Shown piece after piece: positions 1 through 8,227 of a stretch of 64,000 nucleotides of DNA. The notes below the pieces were generated by a model, which was given only the letters and a program-made list of their open reading frames with translations, was not told the DNA's origin and did not search any database. A program made the translations under genes and the position numbers. Source of the DNA: Labrys sp. WJW (lineage in GTDB: Bacteria > Pseudomonadota > Alphaproteobacteria > Rhizobiales > Labraceae); assembly GCF_001676615.1 (NCBI RefSeq), contig NZ_LYXZ01000030.1, positions 1 to 64,000 on the forward strand. Direction: 5' to 3'. Numbering within the stretch: position 1 is the stretch's first letter; every line of letters starts with the position of its first letter.

Positions 1-58
1 ATCGAACCTGATTTCTGAATCAGGCTCGATGCTGTAATTCCTTGTTGCCGCATCTTTT

Positions 59-179
59 TTGCCGAAAACCGCTACCCACTTTTCGGCGCGATGCTCTAAT
101 CGCACCTTTTCTCTAACCCCTTGTTTTGGCGCGCTTTCTTCATCGAAGGATCTATCGATTTTTCTGAAAAACGCTCTAG
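59..179. repeat. Degenerate dispersed repeat (rhizobial RPE-like)
   Basis: This stretch has no credible gene. It shares motifs (cgctctaatcg, ctctaaccccttg, gcgcgctttcttc, aaaacgctctagg) with the elements at 27574, 31491 and 62356. Just upstream, bases 1-30 form a short imperfect hairpin. The family resembles dispersed repeats common in rhizobial genomes; that assignment is from general knowledge, not a database match. Confidence 0.5.
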
Positions 180-351
180 GACAACGGTCGGGCGAGATGG
201 TAGACCCGACGAAGAAGCGCAACGGTCGGGCCTCCCTCGCCCTGCGAAGCGGGGAGAGGGTAAAGGTGAGGGGCTGCGCAAAGCGTCCGGACGATCCGGT
301 CGCGCCGCCCCTCATCCTTACCTTCTCCCCGTAAGAACGGGGCGAAGGGGT
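180..351. repeat. Palindromic intergenic element, family B (diverged copy)
   Basis: Two long arms (about 234-279 and 302-349) are imperfect inverted repeats of each other. They are built on cctcgccc...ggggagagggtaaaggtgagggg and its complement, and the interior carries a cggtcgggcgagatgg motif. The same architecture occurs at 1297-1480 and 31592-31776. No gene is visible between base 1 and dapB. Confidence 0.7.
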
Positions 352-429
352 GGCTGACGTCGCGCTCTTCACCTATCCCAGCGCCCATGGATGGAACGTC
401 CGCGCGCCCGGCAAGCAAGGAGTTTCACC

Positions 430-1245
430 ATGGCCGATATGCGGCTCGTCGTAGCAGGCGCCTCCGGGCGCATGGGGCAGACCCTGATCCGCATGATCGC
501 GGAGACGCCGGGCGTCGTGCTCGCCGGCGCCATCGAGCGAACGGGATCGCCCGCCATCGGCCAGGATGCGGGCCGGCTTGCCGGGCTCGACGCCAACGGC
601 GTCATCGTAACCGATGATCCGCTCAGCCTGCTGACCTCGGCCGAGGGCATCATCGACTTCACGGCCCCGGCCGCCACCGTCGAACTGGCCGCCCTCGCGG
701 CGCAGATGCGTATCGTCCATGTGATCGGCACCACCGGCCTGTCCAAGGAGGACTTCGCCCGCCTCAGGGCCGCCGCCCGCCATGCCGTGATCGTGCAGTC
801 CGGCAATATGAGCCTGGGCGTCAACCTGCTCGCAGCCGTGGTCAAGCGCGTCGCCAAGAGCCTGGATGCCGATTTCGACATCGAAGTCCTGGAAATGCAT
901 CACAACCGCAAGGTCGATGCCCCCTCCGGCACCGCCCTGATGCTGGGCCAGGCGGCCGCCGACGGCCGCGGCATCGATCTCGACGCCAATGCCGACCGGG
1001 TACGCGACGGCCATCCTGGCGCCCGCGAAAAGGGCCATATCGGCTTTGCGACGCTGCGGGGCGGCACCGTGGTGGGCGAGCACAGCGTGATCTTCGCCGG
1101 CGAGAACGAGCGCCTCGAATTCTCGCACAAGGCCGAAAGCCGCACCATGTTCGCCAGGGGCGCCCTCAAGGCCGTACTCTGGGGCTTCGGCCGCAAGCCG
1201 GGCTATTATTCCATGGCCGATGTCTTGGGGCTCGGGGATTTCTGA
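430..1245 (+). CDS. dapB: 4-hydroxy-tetrahydrodipicolinate reductase
   Basis: Reduces 4-hydroxy-tetrahydrodipicolinate to tetrahydrodipicolinate with NAD(P)H in the diaminopimelate/lysine pathway, in the cytoplasm. The 271-residue product has the usual family length. The N-terminal dinucleotide motif GASGRMGQ lies at residues 10-17. The substrate-binding/catalytic motif HHNRKVDAPSGTA starts at H157, with H157/H158 and K161 as the expected acid and substrate contacts. An in-frame codon lies 39 bases upstream, but the ATG at 430 is preceded by a clean AAGGAG about 7 bases away, so it is chosen. It is a stand-alone gene flanked by palindromic repeats on both sides. Confidence 0.96.
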   Translation: MADMRLVVAGASGRMGQTLIRMIAETPGVVLAGAIERTGSPAIGQDAGRLAGLDANGVIVTDDPLSLLTSAEGIIDFTAPAATVELAALAAQMRIVHVIGTTGLSKEDFARLRAAARHAVIVQSGNMSLGVNLLAAVVKRVAKSLDADFDIEVLEMHHNRKVDAPSGTALMLGQAAADGRGIDLDANADRVRDGHPGAREKGHIGFATLRGGTVVGEHSVIFAGENERLEFSHKAESRTMFARGALKAVLWGFGRKPGYYSMADVLGLGDF

Positions 1246-1296
1246 GCCGGGGCGCGGGCGACAGGGGATATCCTCCCCCTGACAACTCCTACGGTC

Positions 1297-1480
1297 GCGC
1301 TGCCCCTCACCGTACCTCTCCCCGTAAGAACGGGGCGAGGGGACTTTGACCGAGCGTTTGATTCTGAGAACGCACAATCTCGCTCGACCGTTGGGCGAGA
1401 TGAAAGGTCTGAGGATCAATCACAACACTTGCGCCTCCTCGCCCCGTTCTTACGGGGAGAGGTACGGTGAGGGGCAGCGC
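1297..1480. repeat. Palindromic intergenic element, family B (best copy)
   Basis: Nearly perfect arms at 1297-1342 and 1437-1480 (gcgctgcccctcaccgtacc and its complement, each with a nested ccccgtaagaacgggg hairpin) enclose about 94 bases. The interior includes cgaccgttgggcgagatgaa, which recurs at 31592-31776. It fills the gap between dapB and the 3' end of ptsN, which converge on it, so it could act as a bidirectional transcription barrier. Confidence 0.85.
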
Positions 1481-1542
1481 GACATCAACGACCTGGGCTG
1501 ACCAATTACGCGTGCCTCAGTCCCGCCGGCAGAACAGCGCCC

Positions 1543-2007
1543 TCAAGCCGCGTGCGATGCCGGTTCCTCGCACAGGATCGAATAGAGGCCGGCCGCGTCG
1601 CTGGTGGCCCGCAGCTTCTGCACGATGGCGGGATCGCGCAGCATGCGGGCAATGCGCGACAAGGCGCGCAGGTGATCGGCACCGGCGCTTTCGGGCGCCA
1701 GCAGCAGGAAGATGACGTCGACGGGCTGGCCGTCCAGGGCCTCGAAGTCGATCGGGCGCTCCAGGCGGGCGAACAGGCCGAAGATCCGGTTGAACTTGGC
1801 CAGCTTGCCATGCGGGATGGCAATGCCGCTGCCGACGCCGGTCGATCCCAGGCGCTCCCTCTGGAGCAGCGTATCGAAGATTTCTCGCTCGCCCAGGCCG
1901 GTCAATGCAGCGGCACGTTCGGCGATTTCCTGCAGAGCCTGCTTTTTCGAGTTTACTCTCAGCGCCGGAAGCACAGCATCCTGCGGCAGCAGATCACTCA
2001 AAGGCAT
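1543..2007 (-). CDS. ptsN: PTS IIA-like nitrogen regulatory protein (EIIA-Ntr)
   Basis: A 154-residue PTS_EIIA type-2 domain protein, the usual PtsN length. It receives phosphate from the EI-Ntr/NPr chain and adjusts nitrogen, potassium and PHA metabolism by protein-protein contact rather than by sugar transport. The phospho-accepting His is H66 in GSGIAIPHGKL. It lies downstream of hpf on the same strand, with a 116-base gap holding a 9-bp GC hairpin (2068-2106). The usual upstream partner rpoN is absent here; the next gene upstream of hpf is a dehydrogenase. Confidence 0.94.
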   Translation of the reverse strand: MPLSDLLPQDAVLPALRVNSKKQALQEIAERAAALTGLGEREIFDTLLQRERLGSTGVGSGIAIPHGKLAKFNRIFGLFARLERPIDFEALDGQPVDVIFLLLAPESAGADHLRALSRIARMLRDPAIVQKLRATSDAAGLYSILCEEPASHAA

Positions 2008-2067
2008 CGCATTCCTCGTGGGGGTTCGAGCCGGGAGCCCATGCGAAAGGGCCGGCTCAATAGCTTG

Positions 2068-2106
2068 GCGCCCGCCCCTTCAGAACTATTCTTCGGAGGC
2101 GGGCGC
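2068..2106. terminator. GC-rich hairpin between hpf and ptsN
   Basis: Perfect 9-bp arms (GCGCCCGCC at 2068-2076 and its complement at 2098-2106) enclose a 21-base loop. There is no clear U-tract on either strand, so it may be an attenuator or mRNA-stability element between the two co-directional genes rather than a full terminator. Confidence 0.45.
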
Positions 2107-2123
2107 TTGATCGGGTGGGCCTG

Positions 2124-2705
2124 TCAGGTCGACTCTGCCGTTGTCTGCGGCAGGTCGATCCAGCCAATATGGCCGTCGGGGCGGCGGTAAACCACGTTCA
2201 CGCGGCCATGTCCAGCGTGACGGAAGACGAGGGCCGCCGCGCCGGTCAAATCGAGGTCGACGACGGCCTCGCTCACCGACAGGCGCTTCATCTTGGTGGT
2301 GTTCTCCGCCACGATCACCGGCGTGAACTCCTCGGCGGCGCTTTCCTCATCGCTCGGCGCCGTAATGACGTAGTCGGTGGACTCGGCCGCGGTCGCGTTG
2401 TCCGGGCCGGCATGATAATCCTTGATACGGTGCTTGTAGCGTTTGAGCCGCTTGGTCAGGCGTTCCGTCGCCAGATCGACGCTGGCATGGGGATCATGCG
2501 CGATCGATTCGGTCTGAAGGGTGAGCCCGGTGGGAAGGTGAATGCGGCAATCGGTCCGAAAACCTGTGCCCTCCTTCTTCACGGTGACCTGGCCGGTGTA
2601 GGATTGGTCAAAATATTTCGACAGGCTATCGGCGACCCGCGCTTGAACGTGGGTCCGCAAGGCTTCGCCAATGTCGAGATTTTGTCCTGAGACACGCAGC
2701 GTCAT
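2124..2705 (-). CDS. hpf: Ribosome hibernation-promoting factor, long form (HPF/RaiA)
   Basis: A 193-residue long-type HPF that dimerises 70S ribosomes into inactive 100S particles in stationary phase. Residues 1-100 form the ribosome-binding S30AE domain (starts MTLRVSGQNLDIGEALRTHV; basic helix KRLKRYKHRIKDY). An acidic, low-complexity linker follows at about 105-130, then the C-terminal dimerisation domain (TTKMKRLSVSEAVVDLDL...FRHAGHGRVNVVYRRPDGHIGWID). It is probably co-expressed with ptsN. A perfect 22-bp inverted repeat lies just upstream of its start. Confidence 0.94.
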   Translation of the reverse strand: MTLRVSGQNLDIGEALRTHVQARVADSLSKYFDQSYTGQVTVKKEGTGFRTDCRIHLPTGLTLQTESIAHDPHASVDLATERLTKRLKRYKHRIKDYHAGPDNATAAESTDYVITAPSDEESAAEEFTPVIVAENTTKMKRLSVSEAVVDLDLTGAAALVFRHAGHGRVNVVYRRPDGHIGWIDLPQTTAEST

Positions 2706-2767
2706 GCTTCGCTCCGCTTCTTGAGACGGCAGGCCAAGGGGCCTGCATCCGGGTGGTGACCCTTAGC

Positions 2768-2843
2768 GTGTGTCGTCAGTCATGGCTTGCGTCGATGAGG
2801 CCAAATCGCCTCCGCCAAACCCAAGCCATGACTGACGACACAC
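2768..2843. repeat. Perfect 22-bp inverted repeat, 32-base loop
   Basis: The left arm 2768-2789 (core GTGTGTCGTCAGTCATGGCT) and right arm 2822-2843 are exact reverse complements. The element lies in the 307-base gap between the 3' end of the ghrA-like gene and the start of hpf, both on the minus strand. It could be a terminator-like stem or a small palindromic repeat. The rest of the gap (2844-3012) is more AT-rich near 2955-3000 and shows no gene. Confidence 0.85.
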
Positions 2844-3012
2844 CCTGCGATCACCCCCTCATTAGGTAAGACCGTATGGCGGCGGCGTCAACGTTACATT
2901 ATTTTCACGCCGCCATCCGAAGGCCGAAGGAGCGATCCGCGCGAAACGTCCCAAGGCTTCAATTTCCCGAACAAAATCAAAATACTATGGGAAATAACGG
3001 GTCATTTTCGCA

Positions 3013-3954
3013 TCAATAGTGCCGGGCGGCGTCCACAGGCGCATCGAAGGGCAGTCCACGCTCGTGGCGCTCGACCTGGCGCAGTACGAAACGCCCGACC
3101 GCGTCTTCGTCCGAGATCGCCGAATTGTGGGGCGTAATCGTCACGCGCGGGTGCTCCCAGAGCGGGTTATCCACCGGAAGCGGCTCGGTCTCGAAGACAT
3201 CGAGCGTCGCGGCCCGCAGCACGCCTTCGTCGAGCGCGGAGATGATGTCGGCCTCCACCTGAAGGCCGCCGCGGCCGGCATTCATCAGGATGGGGGCGCC
3301 GAGCACGCCATCATGGGCAAGCTTCTCGAACAGGGCCCGGTTGAGGATGCCCCTGGTCTCCGGCGTCAGCGGCAGCAGGCTGACCAGGAGATCCGTGCGG
3401 CCAAGAAAGGCATCGAGCTCGTCGCCGGCATAGGTCTTCACGCCCTCGATCTGCTTGGCCGTCCGGCTCCAGCCGGCGACATCGAAGCCCATGGTCTTGA
3501 GCTTGCCGATGGCATCGACGCCAAGCACGCCGAGGCCCATCACCCCCACCCGCAACTCGTGGGCCGCCGGCGAGGGCATCACCTCGCGCCAGAGCTTCTG
3601 GCGCTGCAGCAGATAGTAGTCGGCCTGGTTGCGCAGATGGATGAGGGCATGCATCACCACCCATTCGCTCATGCGGGTGGTGAGATTGTCGTCCACTACC
3701 CGGCCGAGCGGCACGTCGGGCAAGGTCGGATCGGACAGGACATGGTCGACGCCAGCACCGAGCGAGATGATTCCCTTCAGATTGGGCAGGCTCGCCAGCA
3801 GGCCCGGAGGCTGCTTCCAGACGGCCGCATAGGTGATGTCGGCGGGGTTGCCGACATCGGGCCAGGCCCGGATGTCGCGCTGCGGCGCCAGGCGGCGCAG
3901 GCGCTCGAGCCAGGGCTCGACTTCCCACTGGGTGATGCACAGAAGTAGGGCCAT
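3013..3954 (-). CDS. D-2-hydroxyacid dehydrogenase, glyoxylate/hydroxypyruvate reductase A-like
   Basis: A 313-residue NAD(P)-dependent 2-hydroxyacid dehydrogenase, close in length and pattern to E. coli GhrA, which reduces glyoxylate and hydroxypyruvate. Visible motifs are GAGVD (residues 66-70), Rossmann GLGVLG (140-145), and catalytic R228 (NAGRGG), E257 (FETEPLP) and H276 (TPHNS). The reading frame extends 84 codons further upstream, but that part runs through an intergenic palindrome. ATG 3954 has an AGGAGA about 8 bases upstream and matches the family N-terminus. Substrate specificity is inferred. Confidence 0.88.
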   Translation of the reverse strand: MALLLCITQWEVEPWLERLRRLAPQRDIRAWPDVGNPADITYAAVWKQPPGLLASLPNLKGIISLGAGVDHVLSDPTLPDVPLGRVVDDNLTTRMSEWVVMHALIHLRNQADYYLLQRQKLWREVMPSPAAHELRVGVMGLGVLGVDAIGKLKTMGFDVAGWSRTAKQIEGVKTYAGDELDAFLGRTDLLVSLLPLTPETRGILNRALFEKLAHDGVLGAPILMNAGRGGLQVEADIISALDEGVLRAATLDVFETEPLPVDNPLWEHPRVTITPHNSAISDEDAVGRFVLRQVERHERGLPFDAPVDAARHY

Positions 3955-4119
3955 GGGGGAAGTCTCCTGAAGCAAAGCGCGCCTTTGCGATTCCTGCCTT
4001 TTCCACCAAATCACGCTCTGGAGGAAAGAGCCCGCCCCTCTTACAGAGCAAGCGAGGCCCTGCAAAGCCAAAGGCGCAATGTGTGTTTGGAGCGCCTCAT
4101 GGAATGGCGCGCCCCTTGT

Positions 4120-4206
4120 CATTGCTGGGCTTGACCCGGCAATCCAGCCTTCCCTTTCAATTGGGAACGAGACGAAGAGCTGGATGCCCGGGTCAAGCCC
4201 GGGCAT
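4120..4206. repeat. Palindromic intergenic element, family A
   Basis: Arms 4120-4147 and 4178-4206 are imperfect inverted repeats built on gggcttgacccggcaatccag and its complement. The same family appears at 18396-18490. It sits between the start of the ghrA-like gene and the recombinase remnant, and supplies the last codons of the remnant's open frame. Confidence 0.8.
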
Positions 4207-4513
4207 TTACCGAAACCGACAATCGGGATGAAGCGGTTTCGGGCCTTGGCTTGTAGCCGGGTTTTCCGCTGCGGTCGATCCAGTCCAGTATGGTGCCAAG
4301 CTCGCCTTGCAGAGTGACGGTATAGCCGCCGCGCTTGTCGCCGGGGGCGACGACGATGCGGTCGATGACCTCACGGATGGCGTCGGCAGCTTCAAGCGCA
4401 ACGGAAGCCACTATACGGGCCACTTCCGTCCGGTCCTTGCCGCCCAGCATACGCGGCCGAGCATGGCCCTTAGCTGCCGTTCGGAATGACGGGTTCATAG
4501 CCGGTGCTGGCAC
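4193..4513 (-). pseudogene. Remnant of a serine site-specific recombinase, C-terminal end only
   Basis: The open frame encodes 106 residues. The core IREVIDRIVVAPGDKRGG followed by YTVTLQGELGTILDWI resembles the extreme C-terminus of large serine recombinases and resolvases found on alphaproteobacterial elements. The catalytic resolvase domain and zinc-ribbon region are missing, and the frame ends inside a palindromic repeat, so this is a decayed fragment. It lies directly beside the ParB-like/HEPN genes and suggests that they arrived on an integrative element. The assignment is from motif resemblance only. Confidence 0.6.
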
Positions 4514-4783
4514 CTAAATTCATCCGCAGCCTGCGCCGTACCAACATCTCCAAAACCCGCCCGCCAGGGCGCCGAAGAAAGCGAGTTGGCTTGGCCGGCG
4601 TCGCGCCAGGCGCACGACGCTCACCGCTAGAAGCCGTGAATAGTCCGCTCGAACCTAAGAACCGCCAGCATGGATGCTGTCAGCCCCGCTGGAGGTGAAC
4701 TCCGGCCGAAACACAACAAAGCCGAGCATTGCAGATTTGCCGGCTCGACCGTGACTGCTATGGTCAACAGCCGGGGGAATAGA

Positions 4784-6160
4784 ATGACGTACAAGAAGCT
4801 GGCGCTCGACGCGCTCACCGTGAACAGCGCCAACGACCGCCACGGCGAGCTTGAGAATGAAACAGCGGCCATCGGTTGGTTGTTCACTAATCACGAAAAG
4901 GCCATGCGCGCATTGGCGAAGGACCTCGCGGAGACCGGCGAGGTTTACGAGCCGCCATTGGTTTGGCCGAACGGCGACGCCTACCTCGTCTTCGACGGCA
5001 ACCGGCGCGTCACCTGCCTCAAGCTAATCGCCCAGCCGAAGCGCGCGCCGAGCGTGGAACTGCAAGCCTTTTTCAAAGGCCTGAAGGAAAGTTGGACCGG
5101 CACCTTCCCCACGAGACTCGAATGTCAGATCGAGCCTGACCGCGAGCGGATCGACGACATTCTGCTGCGGCGGCACACGGGCACGCGCGGCGGCGTCGGG
5201 CGCAATCCCTGGACAGACCGGATGGCGGCGACGTTCGTCGAGCGGACGGGCAAGGGCGGCGGGGTCAACGTCGCAGACGAGATCGAAAAGCGGCTTCAAG
5301 CCGCGGGCGCGCTGCCGGCGAGGAAAATACCGTGGTCAACGGCCAATCGGCTCTTGTCCTCCGAAGGCTTACGAAATCGCGTCGGAATCAGCGTGGCGCG
5401 CGGCAAGCTTCAACTCACCCATAATGAAAACTTGGTTCTTCCGATCTTCCGGCGTGTGGCGGAGGATCTAGCAACCCGTAAGGTGGTCCTTGGCGATCTC
5501 TGGGATAACGAAGGCAAGGTCGCCTATCTCGATGGTCTGGAGGCCGAGGGCGTATTGCCCTTGCCGCCGCTAACCCCTCCGGTCGCTGGACCGGGCGCCG
5601 GCCCTAGCCCCCCACCGAAACACAATCTTGGCCCAGGTCCCAATCCTGGGCCAAGTCCTGGTCTGGGCGGCCCCATCGCGCCTCCGTTCGCCCCGCAACC
5701 GCCGCCGGCTCCGAAGCCGAGCAAGCGCACAACCCTGATTCCTCAGGTCAGCCATACGGTAGTCTGGCAGGCCCACGTCCAGCGTCATCACCAGATTTGG
5801 GACGAGTTGCAGTTCAAGTTGCGCCTGGACGACCACCCCAACGCGATCTCGGTGCTGTTCCGAGTCTTATTCGAGCTGGCGATCGACAACTATATCACCC
5901 GCACAAACCTCACCGCCGTCCATCCGAACGATCCGCTGAAGAGCAAGGTCAAGAAGGTCGGCGCCGATCTTGAGGCCAAGAACAAGATCGACGGGAAGTA
6001 CGCGAGCCTGATCCGCAAGCTCGATAACGCCGACGGCCTGTTCTCGATCGACACGATGAACCGCTATGTCCATTCGCCCGACTTCGCGCCTTCGCCGAGT
6101 CACTTGACGGCCCTCTGGGATCAGTCTTCGCGGCTCATCGTCCTCTGCCTGAACGCCTAG
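4784..6160 (+). CDS. ParB/sulfiredoxin-fold protein with proline-rich linker and helical C-terminal domain
   Basis: A 458-residue protein. Residues 1-90 look like a ParB N-terminal (ParB/Srx) nuclease-type domain: LALDALTVNSANDRHGELENE, a PPLV element at 57-60, and DGNRRVTCLKLI at 71-82, where GNRR replaces ParB GERR. A middle segment (about 95-255) is followed by a Pro/Gly-rich linker (about 259-314). The helical C-terminal domain ends in MNRYVHSPDFAPSP (R427-x2-H430), reminiscent of HEPN-type helical domains. ATG 4784 follows a GGGGGA. A HEPN protein starts 8 bases downstream, so the two likely form an operon. The role is unknown; a defence or toxin-type function is inferred. Confidence 0.75.
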   Translation: MTYKKLALDALTVNSANDRHGELENETAAIGWLFTNHEKAMRALAKDLAETGEVYEPPLVWPNGDAYLVFDGNRRVTCLKLIAQPKRAPSVELQAFFKGLKESWTGTFPTRLECQIEPDRERIDDILLRRHTGTRGGVGRNPWTDRMAATFVERTGKGGGVNVADEIEKRLQAAGALPARKIPWSTANRLLSSEGLRNRVGISVARGKLQLTHNENLVLPIFRRVAEDLATRKVVLGDLWDNEGKVAYLDGLEAEGVLPLPPLTPPVAGPGAGPSPPPKHNLGPGPNPGPSPGLGGPIAPPFAPQPPPAPKPSKRTTLIPQVSHTVVWQAHVQRHHQIWDELQFKLRLDDHPNAISVLFRVLFELAIDNYITRTNLTAVHPNDPLKSKVKKVGADLEAKNKIDGKYASLIRKLDNADGLFSIDTMNRYVHSPDFAPSPSHLTALWDQSSRLIVLCLNA

Positions 6161-6168
6161 CCCAGCTC

Positions 6169-6855
6169 ATGAACGAAGAGCTTCGCGGCATCCCTCGTCG
6201 TATCCTCGGCCTAGCGCGAGCGGCCCTCACGCAGGCCAACCATCACGCTGTCTTCATGGACCCCGGAAGTGAGCACTGGCCGTTGATGTCAGTGCTCAAT
6301 ACCGCCCACGCCGGAGAGCTGTTCCTCAAAGCGATAATCGCCACCGAGCACCCGCTGTTGATCTTCAAGGACCTTATCACCCTCGATGACAAGAACGCTG
6401 ACGAGCTTGACCTTCAGCGGTTGTTGACACGTGGGCGGACGCACGACTTCGAGAAGCTGCCACAGGTCCTGTGGGCGACCACCGGCCTAAGAATTCCCAA
6501 TCCTGAGTGCTACGAGCGCCTGCGCCAAGCACGCAATGCGATCCAGCACTTTTGCCCGCCGGATGTTCGTGACCTCAGCGCGCTGTCGCTGGAGTTCATC
6601 TACACGATCCTCGACCCTTTGATTGCCGGCCGGTTCGGCATCTACGCCATCGAACACCACGAAGATCACAACGTCAGCTACGACTATGTCGTGGCCTGTT
6701 TGCTCCGCCGGGAACTGCGCTTTTCGATCCCCGAGGATTTCGCGGTGACTGAGATTGACCTCGATGAGGAGATCGGCGATGCCTCCGCCGAGTACCGCTC
6801 CTGGTTCCACGAGGCGCTGACGTCCATAGACAAGGCCGATCTGCTCAAGACATAG
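6169..6855 (+). CDS. HEPN-domain-like protein with R-x4-H motif
   Basis: A 228-residue, mostly helical protein. The pattern HAGELFLKAII (about 47-57), then ERLRQARNAIQHF with R122-N-x3-H127, fits the R-[polar]-x3-H active motif of HEPN ribonucleases found in toxin-antitoxin and defence systems. No transmembrane segment or signal peptide is seen. It starts 8 bases after the ParB-like gene without a strong ribosome site, consistent with translational coupling. The family call rests on motif and helix pattern; it could instead be a non-catalytic HEPN protein. It is followed by a convergent housekeeping gene, so the island appears to end here. Confidence 0.65.
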   Translation: MNEELRGIPRRILGLARAALTQANHHAVFMDPGSEHWPLMSVLNTAHAGELFLKAIIATEHPLLIFKDLITLDDKNADELDLQRLLTRGRTHDFEKLPQVLWATTGLRIPNPECYERLRQARNAIQHFCPPDVRDLSALSLEFIYTILDPLIAGRFGIYAIEHHEDHNVSYDYVVACLLRRELRFSIPEDFAVTEIDLDEEIGDASAEYRSWFHEALTSIDKADLLKT

Positions 6856-6980
6856 CGTCCGCTTCCGTCAGGCGACCTCCGGCACCTCGTCATAGCGTCA
6901 GATTTCCACGGACAGCAGATGTCTGTTTCGGTAAAAACCGGCCTGGGCACGACAAAGCTCTGCGCCTTTATCGTTATCGA

Positions 6981-7625
6981 TCAAGCGCTTGGCTCGGGCG
7001 ATCCGCTCCAGCGCTTTTCGTGATCGATCAGCCAGCGCTTGCGCCAGATGCCGCCGCCATAGCCGGTGAGCGCTCCGTCGGAGCCGACCAGGCGGTGGCA
7101 GGGCACGACGATGGCGAACGGATTGGCGCCATTGGCCCGGGCCACGGCGCGGAAGGCGGATGGGCGCTCGAGCCTCCCGGCCAAGGTGGCATAGGACAGG
7201 CAGATGCCGGCTGGAATCCGCCTCAATCCCTGCCAGACCTGCCTGGTGAACTCCGAGCCATGCATGGCGAGCGGCGTGGTGAAGACTGGCGAGCGGCCGG
7301 CAAAATAGGCGGCCAGCTCGGCCTCGATGCCGTCGATCGCCGCCGATCGCCCGAAGGCGATGGCCGAGCGTGCCGCCTTGCGCAGGCGCGCCAACTCGCC
7401 CGGCAGGGCCTTGCGATCGAAGAACTCGACGAGATGCAAAGCGTGGCGATCGCCGACTGCAAGCATGGCGCCGATGGGCGTGTCGATCCAATCAGCCTTG
7501 AGGAGGTCGCGCCCCTTGAGTTGGGGCGGGGTTTCCTCCACCGCGCGAATCAGCGCCTCGCGCACCTCCTGTTCGCGCCTCGAGCCCACCTCGGCCCAGT
7601 CCTCGTCCTCGCTCCACGCATGCAT
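6981..7625 (-). CDS. ogt: Methylated-DNA-[protein]-cysteine S-methyltransferase, Ada C-terminal type
   Basis: A suicide repair enzyme that moves the alkyl group from O6-alkylguanine to its own cysteine. The 214-residue product has the active-site motif IVVPCHRLVGSDG and the DNA-binding segment GSEFTRQVWQGLRRIPAGICLSY split across the family-typical positions. Residues about 15-40 (EVREALIRAVEETPPQLKGR) resemble the tail of the AraC HTH domain that precedes the methyltransferase in Ada-type fusion proteins. This gene may therefore be a shortened Ada. ATG 7625 is chosen because upstream codons overlap the neighbouring VOC gene. Confidence 0.88.
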   Translation of the reverse strand: MHAWSEDEDWAEVGSRREQEVREALIRAVEETPPQLKGRDLLKADWIDTPIGAMLAVGDRHALHLVEFFDRKALPGELARLRKAARSAIAFGRSAAIDGIEAELAAYFAGRSPVFTTPLAMHGSEFTRQVWQGLRRIPAGICLSYATLAGRLERPSAFRAVARANGANPFAIVVPCHRLVGSDGALTGYGGGIWRKRWLIDHEKRWSGSPEPSA

Positions 7626-7660
7626 GCCAGCTCGTCCTGCCTCGAAAGGCGCGAGAGTGC

Positions 7661-7683
7661 GTTGCCGGCCGCGGGCCGGCAAC
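7661..7683. terminator. GC hairpin between VOC gene and ogt
   Basis: Perfect 10-bp arms GTTGCCGGCC (7661-7670) and GGCCGGCAAC (7674-7683) with a 3-base loop lie just after the stop of the VOC gene on the minus strand. No T-run follows, so this is an intrinsic-terminator-like stem at best. Confidence 0.45.
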
Positions 7684-7701
7684 CCGATTCCTGCGGCCTG
7701 G

Positions 7702-8079
7702 CTACAGGCGCTGCCCGACATCGATGCGGTTGCCGTCCGGATCCTCGAAGACGAAGGCTCGCAGGCCGTAATCCTTGTCCTGCAGGCGCTTGACGATCCG
7801 CCGCCCGTCCGCCTCGCACAGGGCATGGAGGGCATCGGCATCGTCGACCATCAGATGCGCGACGTTGAAGGGCGGCGCCTTGTGGCCCGGCTGCAGCGTG
7901 AGATGCAGCTCCGCATCGTCGCGCTTGAGGATCATGAAGCCGACAGGATTGCCGTTTTCGAAAGTCTTGGCGAAGCCGAGGACGCCTACATAGAAATCAT
8001 GGGCGCGCCGGATGTCCTTGACAGGCAGCATGGCGGCGATCCGCCCGAAGCGGATGCCGCGTGGGGCGATGTCGTTCAT
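7702..8079 (-). CDS. VOC-superfamily (glyoxalase/bleomycin-resistance-like) protein
   Basis: A 125-residue single vicinal-oxygen-chelate unit with the paired beta-alpha-beta pattern: IAAMLPVKDIRRAHDFYVGVLGF, AELHLTLQ, NVAHLMVDD and AFVFEDPDGNRIDVGQRL. The metal-ligand positions of the fold (His in HLTL, Glu/Asp in DPDGN) are present. Substrate cannot be read from the sequence. It lies upstream of ogt on the same strand and may be co-transcribed with it. Confidence 0.85.
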   Translation of the reverse strand: MNDIAPRGIRFGRIAAMLPVKDIRRAHDFYVGVLGFAKTFENGNPVGFMILKRDDAELHLTLQPGHKAPPFNVAHLMVDDADALHALCEADGRRIVKRLQDKDYGLRAFVFEDPDGNRIDVGQRL

Positions 8080-8227
8080 CGCTCAACCTCGATCTTTGGA
8101 GCGTGCAGCCCCTTCGCGGGCGGTGCCGGAACGGTTCCACGCTTCCGTGTTGAAATCGGTGAGGCGGTGCCCACATCCCGGTTATAGCCAGGAAATTCCC
8201 GGCCGGATAGGGCATCCCGCGCAGCCC

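Noticed and set aside
1297..1480. Possible CRISPR-like array among repeated ggggagaggg motifs
   Set aside because: The repeats are inverted arms of one palindrome, not direct repeats with regular spacers, and no cas gene is present in the window.
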